DNA of 64,000 bases, taken from contig JBAXNR010000009.1 in assembly GCA_037133675.1 (NCBI GenBank), positions 1-64,000 of the forward strand. The letters run 5' to 3'. Made by a program: the position numbers and the translations under genes. Origin of the DNA: UBA4132 sp037133675. Lineage in GTDB: Bacteria; Pseudomonadota; Gammaproteobacteria; Methylococcales; Methylomonadaceae. The notes beneath the pieces were generated by a model, which did not search any database, was not told where the DNA came from, and saw nothing but the letters and a program-made list of their open reading frames with translations. Position 1 is the first letter of the stretch. Every line of letters begins with the position of its first letter. This document shows positions 45,480-53,687 of the stretch, piece after piece.

Positions 45480-46521
45480 GAGTATAATCTTGAATTTGCG
45501 CCAATGTTAACGCCTGCATATCTTGACCCTCACGCCATGCTTCATGCCATGCGAGAGTTTTTTGTAATGCGGTCGCTAATCGCCAGCGCGGTTGCCACTG
45601 TAATCTCTGCCCTGCTTTACTGCTGTCCAGTTTTAAATAATGAGCTTCATGCGCTTGAGGGGATGAATCACATTGCCAGTTTAAATCAGGGCGACGTGTT
45701 GCCAACTGTTCAATAATCCAACGTACTGAACGCGCATCTTGGTCGAGTGGACCAAAATTCCACGCTTCGGCAAACGCAGCACCGTCAGTAAATAAGCGTT
45801 CAGCTAACAGCAAATAACCTGATAAAGGTTCTAAAACGTGTTGCCAAGGACGCGTGGCTTCGGGTGAACGAATAATTAATGACTCGTTCGCATCAATAGC
45901 GCGTAAAAAATCGGGGATTAATCTATCCATTGCCCAATCGCCGCCGCCGATAACATTGCCCGCTCTGGCACTGGCTAATGACACACCTGCTGCTTGTAAA
46001 AATGATTGCCGATAAGCAGCAGTCACTAATTCAGCGCAACCTTTACTGCTGGAATAAGGATCAAAACCGCCTAATGCTTCATTTTCACGGTAGCCCCAAT
46101 GCCATTCACGGTTTTCATAACATTTATCGGTAGTAACATTCACTACCGCTTTAACACTGGGTGTGGCGCGGACAGCTTCTAATAAACACACTGTCCCCAT
46201 GACGTTCACGCTATAGGTTTCTATGGGGTTAGCGTAAGAATAACGCACTAAGGCTTGAGCGGCTAAATGCAGCACAATGTCAGGTTGCGCGGCTTGCATG
46301 GCGGCTTTAAGTTGTTCCGCATTGCGAATATCGGCAATGATATGATTGATTAAACCTTGTTCAATATTAGCGACGGTAAAAAGATTGGGTTCAGTTGGTG
46401 GTGATAGCGCGTAACCTGTTACTTTCGCGCCCATAGATTGCAACCATAAAGCTAACCAACTGCCTTTAAAGCCTGTATGTCCTGTTAAGAACACACGTTT
46501 ATTTTGCCAAAAATCTACCAT
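45466..46521 (-). CDS. rfbG: CDP-glucose 4,6-dehydratase
   Basis: 351 aa from the ATG at 46521, which overlaps the rfbF stop in ATGGTAG and has GGAAA upstream; three codons more are possible. RVFLTGHTGFKGSWLALWL, NVTTDKCYENREWHWGYRENEALGGFDPYSSSKGCAEL (Tyr-x3-Lys) and ARAGNVIGGGDWAMDRLIPD are RfbG-specific. It makes CDP-4-keto-6-deoxyglucose from the rfbF product. Confidence 0.95.
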   Translation of the reverse strand: MVDFWQNKRVFLTGHTGFKGSWLALWLQSMGAKVTGYALSPPTEPNLFTVANIEQGLINHIIADIRNAEQLKAAMQAAQPDIVLHLAAQALVRYSYANPIETYSVNVMGTVCLLEAVRATPSVKAVVNVTTDKCYENREWHWGYRENEALGGFDPYSSSKGCAELVTAAYRQSFLQAAGVSLASARAGNVIGGGDWAMDRLIPDFLRAIDANESLIIRSPEATRPWQHVLEPLSGYLLLAERLFTDGAAFAEAWNFGPLDQDARSVRWIIEQLATRRPDLNWQCDSSPQAHEAHYLKLDSSKAGQRLQWQPRWRLATALQKTLAWHEAWREGQDMQALTLAQIQDYTHGTI

Positions 46522-47285
46522 ATTTTCCACGGTGCTTTACCGCTATCCCATAAGGCTTCCAAATGATTTTTGTCGCGTAAGGTATCCATCGGTTGCCAAA
46601 AACCTTGATGTGAATAGGCGCGTAATTCATCTTGTTCGGCAAGCTGACTTAATGGCTCGCCTTCCCACGAACTCTCATCGCCTACAATCAAATCAATACA
46701 GCGCGGCGATAACACAAAAAAACCACCGTTAATCCAACCACCATCACCTTGCGGTTTTTCAATAAAACCACGCACTGTGTCTCCATCCAGATTTAATGCG
46801 CCGTAACGACCTGGGGGTTGTACGGCGGTAATGGTGGCTAACTTACCGTGTCGTTGATGAAACGCCAGTTGCGCGGAGACATCAATATCAGCAACGCCAT
46901 CACCGTAAGTAAAACAAAAAGCGGCTTCATTCTCGACATAATGCGCCACGCGTTTTAAGCGTCCACCTGTCAGTGTGTCATCCCCTGTATCAACCAAGGT
47001 AACTCGCCACGGTTCGGCATGACGCTCATGCACTTCCATTTGATTATTTTGCATATCAAAGGTGACATCGGAGCTATGCAGAAAATAGTTGGCGAAATAT
47101 TCTTTAATCACATAACCTTTGTAACCACAGCAAATAATAAAATCGTTGATACCGTGTGCGGAATAAGTTTTTAAAATATGCCACAGTATCGGCTTACCAC
47201 CGATTTCTACCATCGGTTTTGGGCGCGTTGAGGTTTCTTCACTGATACGCGTACCTAAACCGCCTGCGAGTATAATTGCTTTCAT
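46515..47285 (-). CDS. rfbF: Glucose-1-phosphate cytidylyltransferase
   Basis: 256 aa. AIILAGGLGTRISEETSTRPKPMVEIGGKPILWHI (nucleotide and Lys motif), YGDGVADIDV metal site and GWINGGFFVLSP are exact RfbF family blocks, and length matches. It makes CDP-glucose. First gene of the seven-gene operon reaching down to 41056; no RfbH (CDP-4-keto-6-deoxyglucose 3-dehydrase) follows, so a 3-deoxy sugar is not expected. Confidence 0.95.
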   Translation of the reverse strand: MKAIILAGGLGTRISEETSTRPKPMVEIGGKPILWHILKTYSAHGINDFIICCGYKGYVIKEYFANYFLHSSDVTFDMQNNQMEVHERHAEPWRVTLVDTGDDTLTGGRLKRVAHYVENEAAFCFTYGDGVADIDVSAQLAFHQRHGKLATITAVQPPGRYGALNLDGDTVRGFIEKPQGDGGWINGGFFVLSPRCIDLIVGDESSWEGEPLSQLAEQDELRAYSHQGFWQPMDTLRDKNHLEALWDSGKAPWKIW

Positions 47286-47416
47286 TTAATTGGCTAAAAA
47301 AGTTGATAGTGAGGCAGGCGTGATTATAACGGCTATTTATGGCTTAGATTATTTTTTATGTTAAGCTGTTTTTTGGTAAGTATTCGCTGACCCTGTTAAA
47401 TTTCCTGTAAATTCAT

Positions 47417-48319
47417 TTGAAAGAACTTATTACATTAGAACAAACCTTTAAACCATCGATTCTGACAAAAATTGATGATCCTCTGCTTGAGCGGTATCAA
47501 GTCGAATTATGGATTAAGCGTGATGATTTATTGCATCCAATTATTTCTGGTAATAAATGGCGCAAATTGAAATATATTTTGCAACACGCGCTAAGTTTGG
47601 ATTCGGATACCCTTATTAGTATGGGCGGAGCTTATTCCAACCATTTACACGCCTTGGCTTATGTCGGCAAAATCTTAGGTTTAAAAACCATTGGGCTAAT
47701 TCGCGGCGAACAGCCAGCAACATTAACACCTACGTTGCAAGACGTGCAGCACTGGGGCATGGAATTAAAGTTCGTCTCTCGTTCTGACTATCGATTGCTC
47801 AGACAGTATAAACAATGGAGCGATTTACCTGACTTAAAACCACGACAATATTGGCTACCCGAAGGTGGAGCGCAAGCTTTAGCATTAAAAGGCGTGGCAG
47901 AATTAGTGCATGAAATCGATATTGCTTACGATACCCTCTGTGTGCCCTGTGGCACAGGGACAACCTTGGCAGGCATAGTTAATGCGGTGACTGCTGATAC
48001 CACTGTTATTGGCTTTGCCGCATTAAAAAATGCGGGCTTTTTAACCGATGATGTGAATAGCTTGCTGCCCAATTATAAGGATAATTGGCACATAAACTTG
48101 GATTATCATGTTGGTGGTTTTGCCAAAACCAATGCAGAACTACTGGCATTTATTGGCGATTTTGAAGCGCGTACACAGATTCCATTAGAACCTGTGTATA
48201 CAGGGAAAATGCTGTATGGTCTTTATGACTTGATTAAAAAACAAGCTTTTAAACCGCATCAGCGCATTATCGCTGTGCATACAGGCGGTTTGCAGGGCAA
48301 ACGCAGGTTGCTAAGCTAG
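47417..48319 (+). CDS. PLP-dependent D-cysteine desulfhydrase/ACC deaminase family
   Basis: 300 aa, start TTG at 47417 without clear ribosome site. VELWIKRDDLLHPIISGNKWRKLKYIL contains the PLP lysine (GNK-W-RKL), SMGGAYSNHLHALAY is the substrate loop, and CGTGTTLAGI binds the phosphate. Bacterial members of this group at 300 aa are often desulfhydrases or other amino-acid lyases and not true ACC deaminases. The end overlaps the convergent lipoprotein gene by four bases. Confidence 0.8.
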   Translation: MKELITLEQTFKPSILTKIDDPLLERYQVELWIKRDDLLHPIISGNKWRKLKYILQHALSLDSDTLISMGGAYSNHLHALAYVGKILGLKTIGLIRGEQPATLTPTLQDVQHWGMELKFVSRSDYRLLRQYKQWSDLPDLKPRQYWLPEGGAQALALKGVAELVHEIDIAYDTLCVPCGTGTTLAGIVNAVTADTTVIGFAALKNAGFLTDDVNSLLPNYKDNWHINLDYHVGGFAKTNAELLAFIGDFEARTQIPLEPVYTGKMLYGLYDLIKKQAFKPHQRIIAVHTGGLQGKRRLLS

Positions 48320-48570
48320 TCATCATCATGATCTTTATGTTTATTCTGCCCCTTGTGTTTACCATTATCGTGGTGTTCATTATGGTTATTATGTTCAGAA
48401 TAATTAGGCTGATTAGGAGACTGATAGGGTTGTTGATAAGTCTGATTAATGTAGACAGGACGTGGTGCAGGAGTGCCGACATTGGCACCATAAGGAATGT
48501 AACGATTAACATCATAAGCGGTGCAAGCTGTCAGTATTAAAGGTAAAGTGAGTAGCAGTATTTTTTTCAT
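48316..48570 (-). CDS. Small His-rich lipoprotein
   Basis: 84 aa. Signal peptide with lipobox LILTAC (Cys16), then a Tyr/Gln/Pro-rich middle and a C-terminal tail (about 58-84) that is almost only His, Asn, Lys, Asp and Gly, ending HDDD. This suggests metal binding in the periplasm, but no family is recognised. Convergent with, and overlapping, the PLP enzyme gene at the 3' end. Confidence 0.65.
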   Translation of the reverse strand: MKKILLLTLPLILTACTAYDVNRYIPYGANVGTPAPRPVYINQTYQQPYQSPNQPNYSEHNNHNEHHDNGKHKGQNKHKDHDDD

Positions 48571-48644
48571 TGTTATATCCTGATAAAGTGTTTTGATTTA
48601 AGAATACCGATAATAGCTGAATGTGAGATGAATAGACTAAAACA

Positions 48645-48675
48645 AATAAGCCTCATAAGGGGCTTCCTTATTTTT
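48645..48675 (-). terminator. Possible terminator of the acyltransferase gene
   Basis: AATAAGCC (48646-48653) pairs with GGCTTCCTTATT (48660-48671) with a 2-base bulge; on the minus strand T-rich sequence follows (TGTTTT). It lies about 190 bases past the minus-strand stop at 48860, with the repeat copy between. Confidence 0.3.
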
Positions 48676-48740
48676 ACGCTGTTTTTGAGTAAGTAGCTAA
48701 ACAAAAGTTTTCCTGATTAGCAAGATTGTCCAGCTAGTAC

Positions 48741-48782
48741 CGTCATACTAGCATGGATGCCAGTCTCCAGTCACAGGGAGAG
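48741..48782. repeat. Dispersed palindromic repeat, copy B
   Basis: 48755-48782 matches 54-81 outside two positions, and 48741-48760 is similar to the reverse complement of 132-151. It lies in a 289-base gap (48571-48859) that holds no gene. Confidence 0.6.
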
Positions 48783-48859
48783 AAAACAGTTCTGTTTTTT
48801 TACCTTGGACAGTGATTTTTTGGTTTACCTTTCAGATGGAGTCTAAGGATAATCTCCTG

Positions 48860-51148
48860 TCATTTATGGTTTAAACTATGCTGCATAAACTCATCAATCA
48901 TCTCCCATGTTCCCGCACTATTTTCAGTCAAGATACCGTGTTGATTAGAGTTAATAATCTTTAGTTGTTTGTTGTTGGCGGTGATCGCAGCCATTACTTT
49001 ATAGGCACTTTTCACTGAAACTACAGGATCATCTTTTGCGTACATGATGAGTATGGGGCAAGTACATAAGGGTAAAAACTCATCCATATCGTGAATTAAT
49101 TGTCTTAATTCATACAAAGCTTTAATGGGAACATGGCGATAATTGACCAATGGATGCTCTTGATCATTTTCAATAAAAGGTTTAACACCTTCATAGGCTG
49201 AAACCCAGTCTACTAGTTTATTGGTTCCGTGTAATAAGGATACTAGGGTAAAGGCTGGATTATTGAATTTAATGGGAATAGCTGAAGCGGTTACGCCAAT
49301 AATTTCGGCATGATTTTCTGAGGCTAATTTAAGGGCTAATACGCCACCTGTAGAAAATCCTGTGACAATAATACGTTGGGTATAGGCTTTGAGCATAGCA
49401 AAGCCACGCAATACTGACATATACCAATCTTGATAAGTTTGTTCTTGTAAGGCGTAAGGGGATGATCCATGCCCCATTAATCTTATCCCTAGCACGGTAT
49501 AACCTTGTTGTTGTAGATAGTCACCGTAGGCTCTTAATTCGGCAGGACTAGCGAGTAAGCCATGTATCAGCAATACGCCCATGCCATTAGGATTTATCGG
49601 TTGAAGAAAAAAAGGCGATGGATCAGCGGTTGCGGTTTCTTGACTATTGATGTCAGCAAAACGTGGTTTTCTATAGGCGTGTTGTTCCCAGTGTAAATCG
49701 CGGCATTCGTCATCAAAATACCATTCGGCGAGTTGTTGTGGGTCGATGTGTTGACATTCGTTTAATGCGGCAATTATCGTGTCACGCACTGCTATGATGG
49801 GTCTTACTTCGTTGTTATAAACCGCAATTGGATTTTCTAAGCGGATGTGATCGAAATTAAATTCTTGTAATAGCTTGGGTAAAAAATGATAACAACAGTC
49901 TTGCTCACTAATGAGTTCGGCATTTTTGGCGGCTGATAAGAATTGCTCAAAGCGTTTATTAGTACCAGAGGTTAAATCACTGTATTCATAGGGATTGAGT
50001 AGGCTTCGGTGTAGATTGATGCAGCTGTTGTTTTGTAGGCGTTTGACCGCAATATAGAGGCTATTAAAAAAGGCTTGATGGGTAATGTATTGCTGCCCAT
50101 TTTCCAGACAATACAGAATGAGTGTGGCAGCAAGATGACTTAAATTTACCGTGACGTTGGCGTAAATTGCTTTCATGTATTGATCGCGAGTGGCATTCGC
50201 ACTTTTGCGGAAATAGATCCCCAACAATTTTTGTTGCCAATTTTTGGGTGATGAGTTCAGGGCAAAAATCTCATCTAAACCGTTAAGCTCCAAGGCGACT
50301 AACTCAAGTAGATAGCGATTCCACCAATGCCAAACCTCATAGGGATCTATCGGGTTACCCATTCGAATATCCATATCGGTATTTTTGAGCATAATATTAC
50401 CTTCGACTAATAATTCTTCGGTTTGCCGAAAACTAAGATTGTCGGCAAACAGATCAACACCTGTGAGTAACAGGTTATCGGAAGAACGTATCGGATAAAA
50501 AGTGATATTAGCGGGGATAATCAGCGTGGGTTTTAGTGCTGACAGTAGCAACTCATCGAGACTGTCGAACTGTAATTCTTCTTTCCATCGTAATAATTGC
50601 GCATGATTTTTATCTGCGTAGGCGTTGCGAACTGTGGCTTTGAAGGCTTCTATGCCTTGTGCTAACACAGCCGCGCCTGTGTGTTGCTTGCGTCTATTTC
50701 CTTTGACGCGTGAATAAATGTTGTAATGTCCTTGATTGTCCATGACGCGGCGGTCTTTAACCATGCCGCCTTCGGGAAAAATGATGACTTTACGACCGCG
50801 TAACACTTGCGCAGCTAGCAGAGGAAACAATCGCTGATGATTATGAGGAAACACGCCTACCGTTTTTAAGTATCTCGATAGAACCGTGTCTTCTTTGAAA
50901 AATTCACCAGAGGCAATCGCACAACTGTACGCGCCAGTTTGTTCAAAGATTAAAAATTGGGGAATAAAGGTTTCAAAGCGGGAAAAATGATTGAATAAAA
51001 AAATGCTACCTTGTGATACTTGAGTGTCAGCATAAAGCTTCATTTTGACACTCAGCATTTTTTTGACCGTACTAAATGCCATAACCGACCGCTCATAGAG
51101 TTTGGTGTCTATGTCACTCCATTGTTCTGGATAAGGACGGTTAGCCAT
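48860..51148 (-). CDS. Fusion: glycerolipid acyltransferase-like + alpha/beta hydrolase
   Basis: 762 aa. N-terminal PlsC/GPAT-like domain: His54-x4-Glu59 in NHFSRFE (usually H-x4-D) and FPEGGMVKDRR (124-134). A long middle with LVALELNGLDEIF and helical segments (about 280-480) is of the GPAT type. The C-terminal alpha/beta hydrolase (about 515-762) has the oxyanion HGLLAS motif, nucleophile Ser in GFSTGG, Asp in YAKDDPVVS and a late His in NQHGIL, a full monoacylglycerol-lipase-like triad. Both acylation and deacylation of lipids could occur in one protein. Adjacent to mlaA, six bases apart. Confidence 0.8.
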   Translation of the reverse strand: MANRPYPEQWSDIDTKLYERSVMAFSTVKKMLSVKMKLYADTQVSQGSIFLFNHFSRFETFIPQFLIFEQTGAYSCAIASGEFFKEDTVLSRYLKTVGVFPHNHQRLFPLLAAQVLRGRKVIIFPEGGMVKDRRVMDNQGHYNIYSRVKGNRRKQHTGAAVLAQGIEAFKATVRNAYADKNHAQLLRWKEELQFDSLDELLLSALKPTLIIPANITFYPIRSSDNLLLTGVDLFADNLSFRQTEELLVEGNIMLKNTDMDIRMGNPIDPYEVWHWWNRYLLELVALELNGLDEIFALNSSPKNWQQKLLGIYFRKSANATRDQYMKAIYANVTVNLSHLAATLILYCLENGQQYITHQAFFNSLYIAVKRLQNNSCINLHRSLLNPYEYSDLTSGTNKRFEQFLSAAKNAELISEQDCCYHFLPKLLQEFNFDHIRLENPIAVYNNEVRPIIAVRDTIIAALNECQHIDPQQLAEWYFDDECRDLHWEQHAYRKPRFADINSQETATADPSPFFLQPINPNGMGVLLIHGLLASPAELRAYGDYLQQQGYTVLGIRLMGHGSSPYALQEQTYQDWYMSVLRGFAMLKAYTQRIIVTGFSTGGVLALKLASENHAEIIGVTASAIPIKFNNPAFTLVSLLHGTNKLVDWVSAYEGVKPFIENDQEHPLVNYRHVPIKALYELRQLIHDMDEFLPLCTCPILIMYAKDDPVVSVKSAYKVMAAITANNKQLKIINSNQHGILTENSAGTWEMIDEFMQHSLNHK

Positions 51149-51154
51149 AAGTCA

Positions 51155-52051
51155 TCATTTTTTCTCTTCAGGGGGGGCGGAAAGTTCCAGAAGATGCTTG
51201 GAATTATTGAGTACAGGTGCAGAACCTGTATTGTTGCTTGCTGGTGTCGCTTTACCAGCTTTGGTTGTAGACGCAGGTGCGGGGCTGTTGCTAGAGCTGC
51301 TGTCATTGTCATCTATATCAACGTCATTACTGGGTGGATGACCGTCATGAATCAAATATTCACGGTGTTGCTCATAGGAATTTTTGATGAAGTCATAGCG
51401 ATTAACCGCACCCTCATTAACGACTTTCTCAGTTGCCATTAATCCCGCACGAGTATCGGTTACGTCTACCGCTCTAGCACCACCCGTCGCAGCACTGCCA
51501 GCAACACCACCAAAAATAGACACATACGTTAAGGGGTTTAATAAGGCATCACCTATCATGCCAACAACATCTCTGGGTGAACTAGGACCTACCAGTGGTA
51601 CGACTAAGTAAGGACCCGCTGGAACTCCCCAAAAACCTAAAGTCTGCCCAAAATCTTCATTGTGCTTAGGTAAATCCACCAATTTTGCAACATCAAAAAA
51701 ACCGCCAACCCCTGCGGTAGTATTAATGACAAATCGACTGACATCCATGCCGCTTTGTAATAATTTGAGTTGTAATAAATCATTGATAGCCACACCAATA
51801 TCATTAATATTACTGAAAAAATTGGTCACGCCTTGATCAATGAAATCAGGTGTTATGGCGACATAGCCTTTAGCAACGGGTTTTAAAACGGCTTTGTCGA
51901 TAGTGTCATTAAACGACTGTGTCCCACGATTCCAGCCCTGCCAAATATCATTTGAATCAGAACCCGTTGTGGCACATCCTCCAAGTGCAATTGAGATAGC
52001 CACGCTAGTCAATAACAGCTTTTTATTGATGGTAGTTTTTTGCATAATCAT
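51155..52051 (-). CDS. mlaA: Outer-membrane phospholipid-trafficking lipoprotein MlaA (VacJ)
   Basis: 298 aa. Lipobox LGGC with Cys26, then the MlaA core: WNRGTQSFNDTIDKAVLKPVAKGY, GVTNFFSNINDIGVAINDLLQ, RFVINTTAGVGGFFDVA, EDFGQTLGFWGVPAGPYLVVPLVGPSSPRD. The C-terminal 60 residues are low-complexity (Asp/Ser/Ala/Thr). It removes phospholipids from the outer leaflet; the acyltransferase/hydrolase fusion directly downstream in the same direction suggests a lipid-remodelling pair. Confidence 0.93.
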   Translation of the reverse strand: MIMQKTTINKKLLLTSVAISIALGGCATTGSDSNDIWQGWNRGTQSFNDTIDKAVLKPVAKGYVAITPDFIDQGVTNFFSNINDIGVAINDLLQLKLLQSGMDVSRFVINTTAGVGGFFDVAKLVDLPKHNEDFGQTLGFWGVPAGPYLVVPLVGPSSPRDVVGMIGDALLNPLTYVSIFGGVAGSAATGGARAVDVTDTRAGLMATEKVVNEGAVNRYDFIKNSYEQHREYLIHDGHPPSNDVDIDDNDSSSSNSPAPASTTKAGKATPASNNTGSAPVLNNSKHLLELSAPPEEKK

Positions 52052-52305
52052 TAGTCTGGCTCTTTTTTGCTCTGTTGTTGATGAATATTACTTTATCGTA
52101 GAGAGTCTACTGGGGTCGAATTATACAACAGTCAGTTAATAGATGCGTTAGCTTGTTAATTTAAGGGGGATAAAAGATTTATTTATTCTCAGAAAAAGCT
52201 CTGATAGGATTATGATAAAAGACTGGTGTGACGGTACTTTGATGCAGTAAATCTTAAAGAAAAATAAAATGTTTCCAATCGTTTTATGATGACTTAATCA
52301 AAATA

Positions 52306-52327
52306 CTGTTTCTTAAATGAAAACAAT
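52306..52327 (+). promoter_or_regulatory. Dyad element shared by both miniprotein genes, copy 2
   Basis: ACTGTTTC-N6-GAAAACAAT (the spacer counted by the arms; 23 bases in copy 1). GAAAAC ends at 52324, 22 bases before the -35 at 52347, as in copy 1. The remaining part of 52052-52305 shows no gene. Confidence 0.5.
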
Positions 52328-52346
52328 CTATATGATTTTTGTTATA

Positions 52347-52374
52347 TTGTTAATTTTAAATACTAATGTATAGT
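52347..52374 (+). promoter_or_regulatory. Predicted promoter of miniprotein gene 2
   Basis: -35 TTGTTA (52347-52352), 16-base spacer, -10 TATAGT (52369-52374), the same arrangement as at 24133-24160; both share the phrase TGTATAGT. Confidence 0.5.
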
Positions 52375-52423
52375 TTAAATCGTGCCTTAGGCACACTTTC
52401 TTAACTTACAAAGGTATCGTGTC

Positions 52424-52585
52424 ATGAGTGATTTTTATAAAGACGTATTTACAGGTCTTATTTTTACAATTGGTATTTTGGGCTTTATTTCAGGTGAATT
52501 TATTGTCTCAAGTACTCTGTTTGCCGCATCGGCTATTTCCAGCAACGTATTAGTGACGCGCCGACTTGGCCACAAAGGAAGCTGA
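52424..52585 (+). CDS. 53-aa membrane miniprotein, paralog 2
   Basis: Begins MSDFYKDVFTGLIFTIGIL and ends VTRRLGHKGS. It shares with the 50-aa protein at 24201 the framework K-D-[IV]-F-x-G-L-x-F-x-I-G-I, F-I-S-G-[QE]-F-[IV] and LFA-x2-AI-x-SN, and the basic tail. Two short hydrophobic stretches are seen. It has its own promoter and is followed by a 10-bp hairpin. A weak AGGT precedes the start by nine bases. Function and family are unknown; duplication with conserved control suggests a regulated membrane function. Confidence 0.75.
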   Translation: MSDFYKDVFTGLIFTIGILGFISGEFIVSSTLFAASAISSNVLVTRRLGHKGS

Positions 52586-52614
52586 TGTGCTTATCTAAAG
52601 TACCCTCAAACAAG

Positions 52615-52639
52615 TGGACGGGCTTACATAGCCCGTCCA
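52615..52639. terminator. Hairpin between miniprotein gene 2 and Cache gene
   Basis: Perfect 10-bp stem TGGACGGGCT/AGCCCGTCCA with loop TACAT between convergent genes. T tract is weak. Confidence 0.6.
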
Positions 52640-52647
52640 TTACCGTT

Positions 52648-53628
52648 CTACTTTAAATTTCGTCTTACTTTTGTACTGTCACTATTTTGCAATAGGATAG
52701 ATTCTGCTCTACTTCCCAAATACACATAAACACCTAGCGAAACTAACAGTGATGCTGCCGCAATAATAATCCACACTGCTGCAATCAATTGTTCCCCGCC
52801 GCCATGCAATGCTGCTTTAAAAATCATCAGCAAGGCTTCAATGGATACGGCAATAATAATCACTGCAATAAAACGAGTAATAGTGCGCCGCGTTGAGCTG
52901 TGTCGAAGTATATCTTTATACAACAACACTTCCTCTTCCAGCGTAGTTTTACCTAAATCAAAAATAGCCAAGGCGAGCGTTAAATAAATAACCACACCAA
53001 ATGGGATTTCTATCTCCTGTTGCGGAGTGACTAACGATTTCGCCACCGAGATACATTCCAGTGCGGCTGTGTATAGCAATACCAACGCAACACTGAACAA
53101 ACCTATTACAATCAAAGTGTACATCGCTTTAAAATACGGCTCAAAATACACACGCAAACTATCGCCTGTTAAAAACGCCAAAGTTGCCTTCAAGTCAATA
53201 TTCAGCACCACATAGCCTTTAACTGATCCATCATCATTGAACATTTTTATACTGGTAGACAAACACAACTCACGTCTCACACTAGCTAGATAAGGTTCTG
53301 TGATGACCGTACCCTCATGTTTCATCGCCGCAAGATAATAGGGTCGCCGACTACGGTCAGCACCAATACCAAACTGCCCACTACTTTTAACGTGTTTGCC
53401 CTGCATACACACAGTAATTTGTTTGCCTTGGGCATCAAGCAAATAAAATAAACTCACAAAGGGATAGTAGGAGTACAGCGAATTAAATTGTTCAGTTAAT
53501 TCCTCCTGACTTTGCTCAAACATTTTGCCGTCGGCAAAAAAATTTAAAATTGATGACAAGAGTTGATGAATAGCGAGCCGATGTTCTTCGTATTTCTCGA
53601 TAACATTGATATGACTCATTTTCGACAT
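52648..53628 (-). CDS. Cache/PDC sensor-domain membrane protein without effector
   Basis: 326 aa from ATG 53628 (GAGG nine bases upstream; the frame continues 18 codons further without support). Residues about 20-165 resemble a PDC/Cache sensor (FYLLDAQGKQITVC; DRSRRPYYLAAM; TEPYLASVRRELCLSTSI; GYVVLNID). Then four helices follow (about 175-310). No kinase, GGDEF or methyl-accepting domain is fused, and no helix precedes the sensor, which is unusual for a periplasmic Cache. Ligand and output are unknown. Confidence 0.65.
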   Translation of the reverse strand: MSKMSHINVIEKYEEHRLAIHQLLSSILNFFADGKMFEQSQEELTEQFNSLYSYYPFVSLFYLLDAQGKQITVCMQGKHVKSSGQFGIGADRSRRPYYLAAMKHEGTVITEPYLASVRRELCLSTSIKMFNDDGSVKGYVVLNIDLKATLAFLTGDSLRVYFEPYFKAMYTLIVIGLFSVALVLLYTAALECISVAKSLVTPQQEIEIPFGVVIYLTLALAIFDLGKTTLEEEVLLYKDILRHSSTRRTITRFIAVIIIAVSIEALLMIFKAALHGGGEQLIAAVWIIIAAASLLVSLGVYVYLGSRAESILLQNSDSTKVRRNLK

Positions 53629-53687
53629 TATGAAAGCCTCAGATAATGAATAGCAAACTGTGAGTATACCGTAGGTTTTCACCTATA

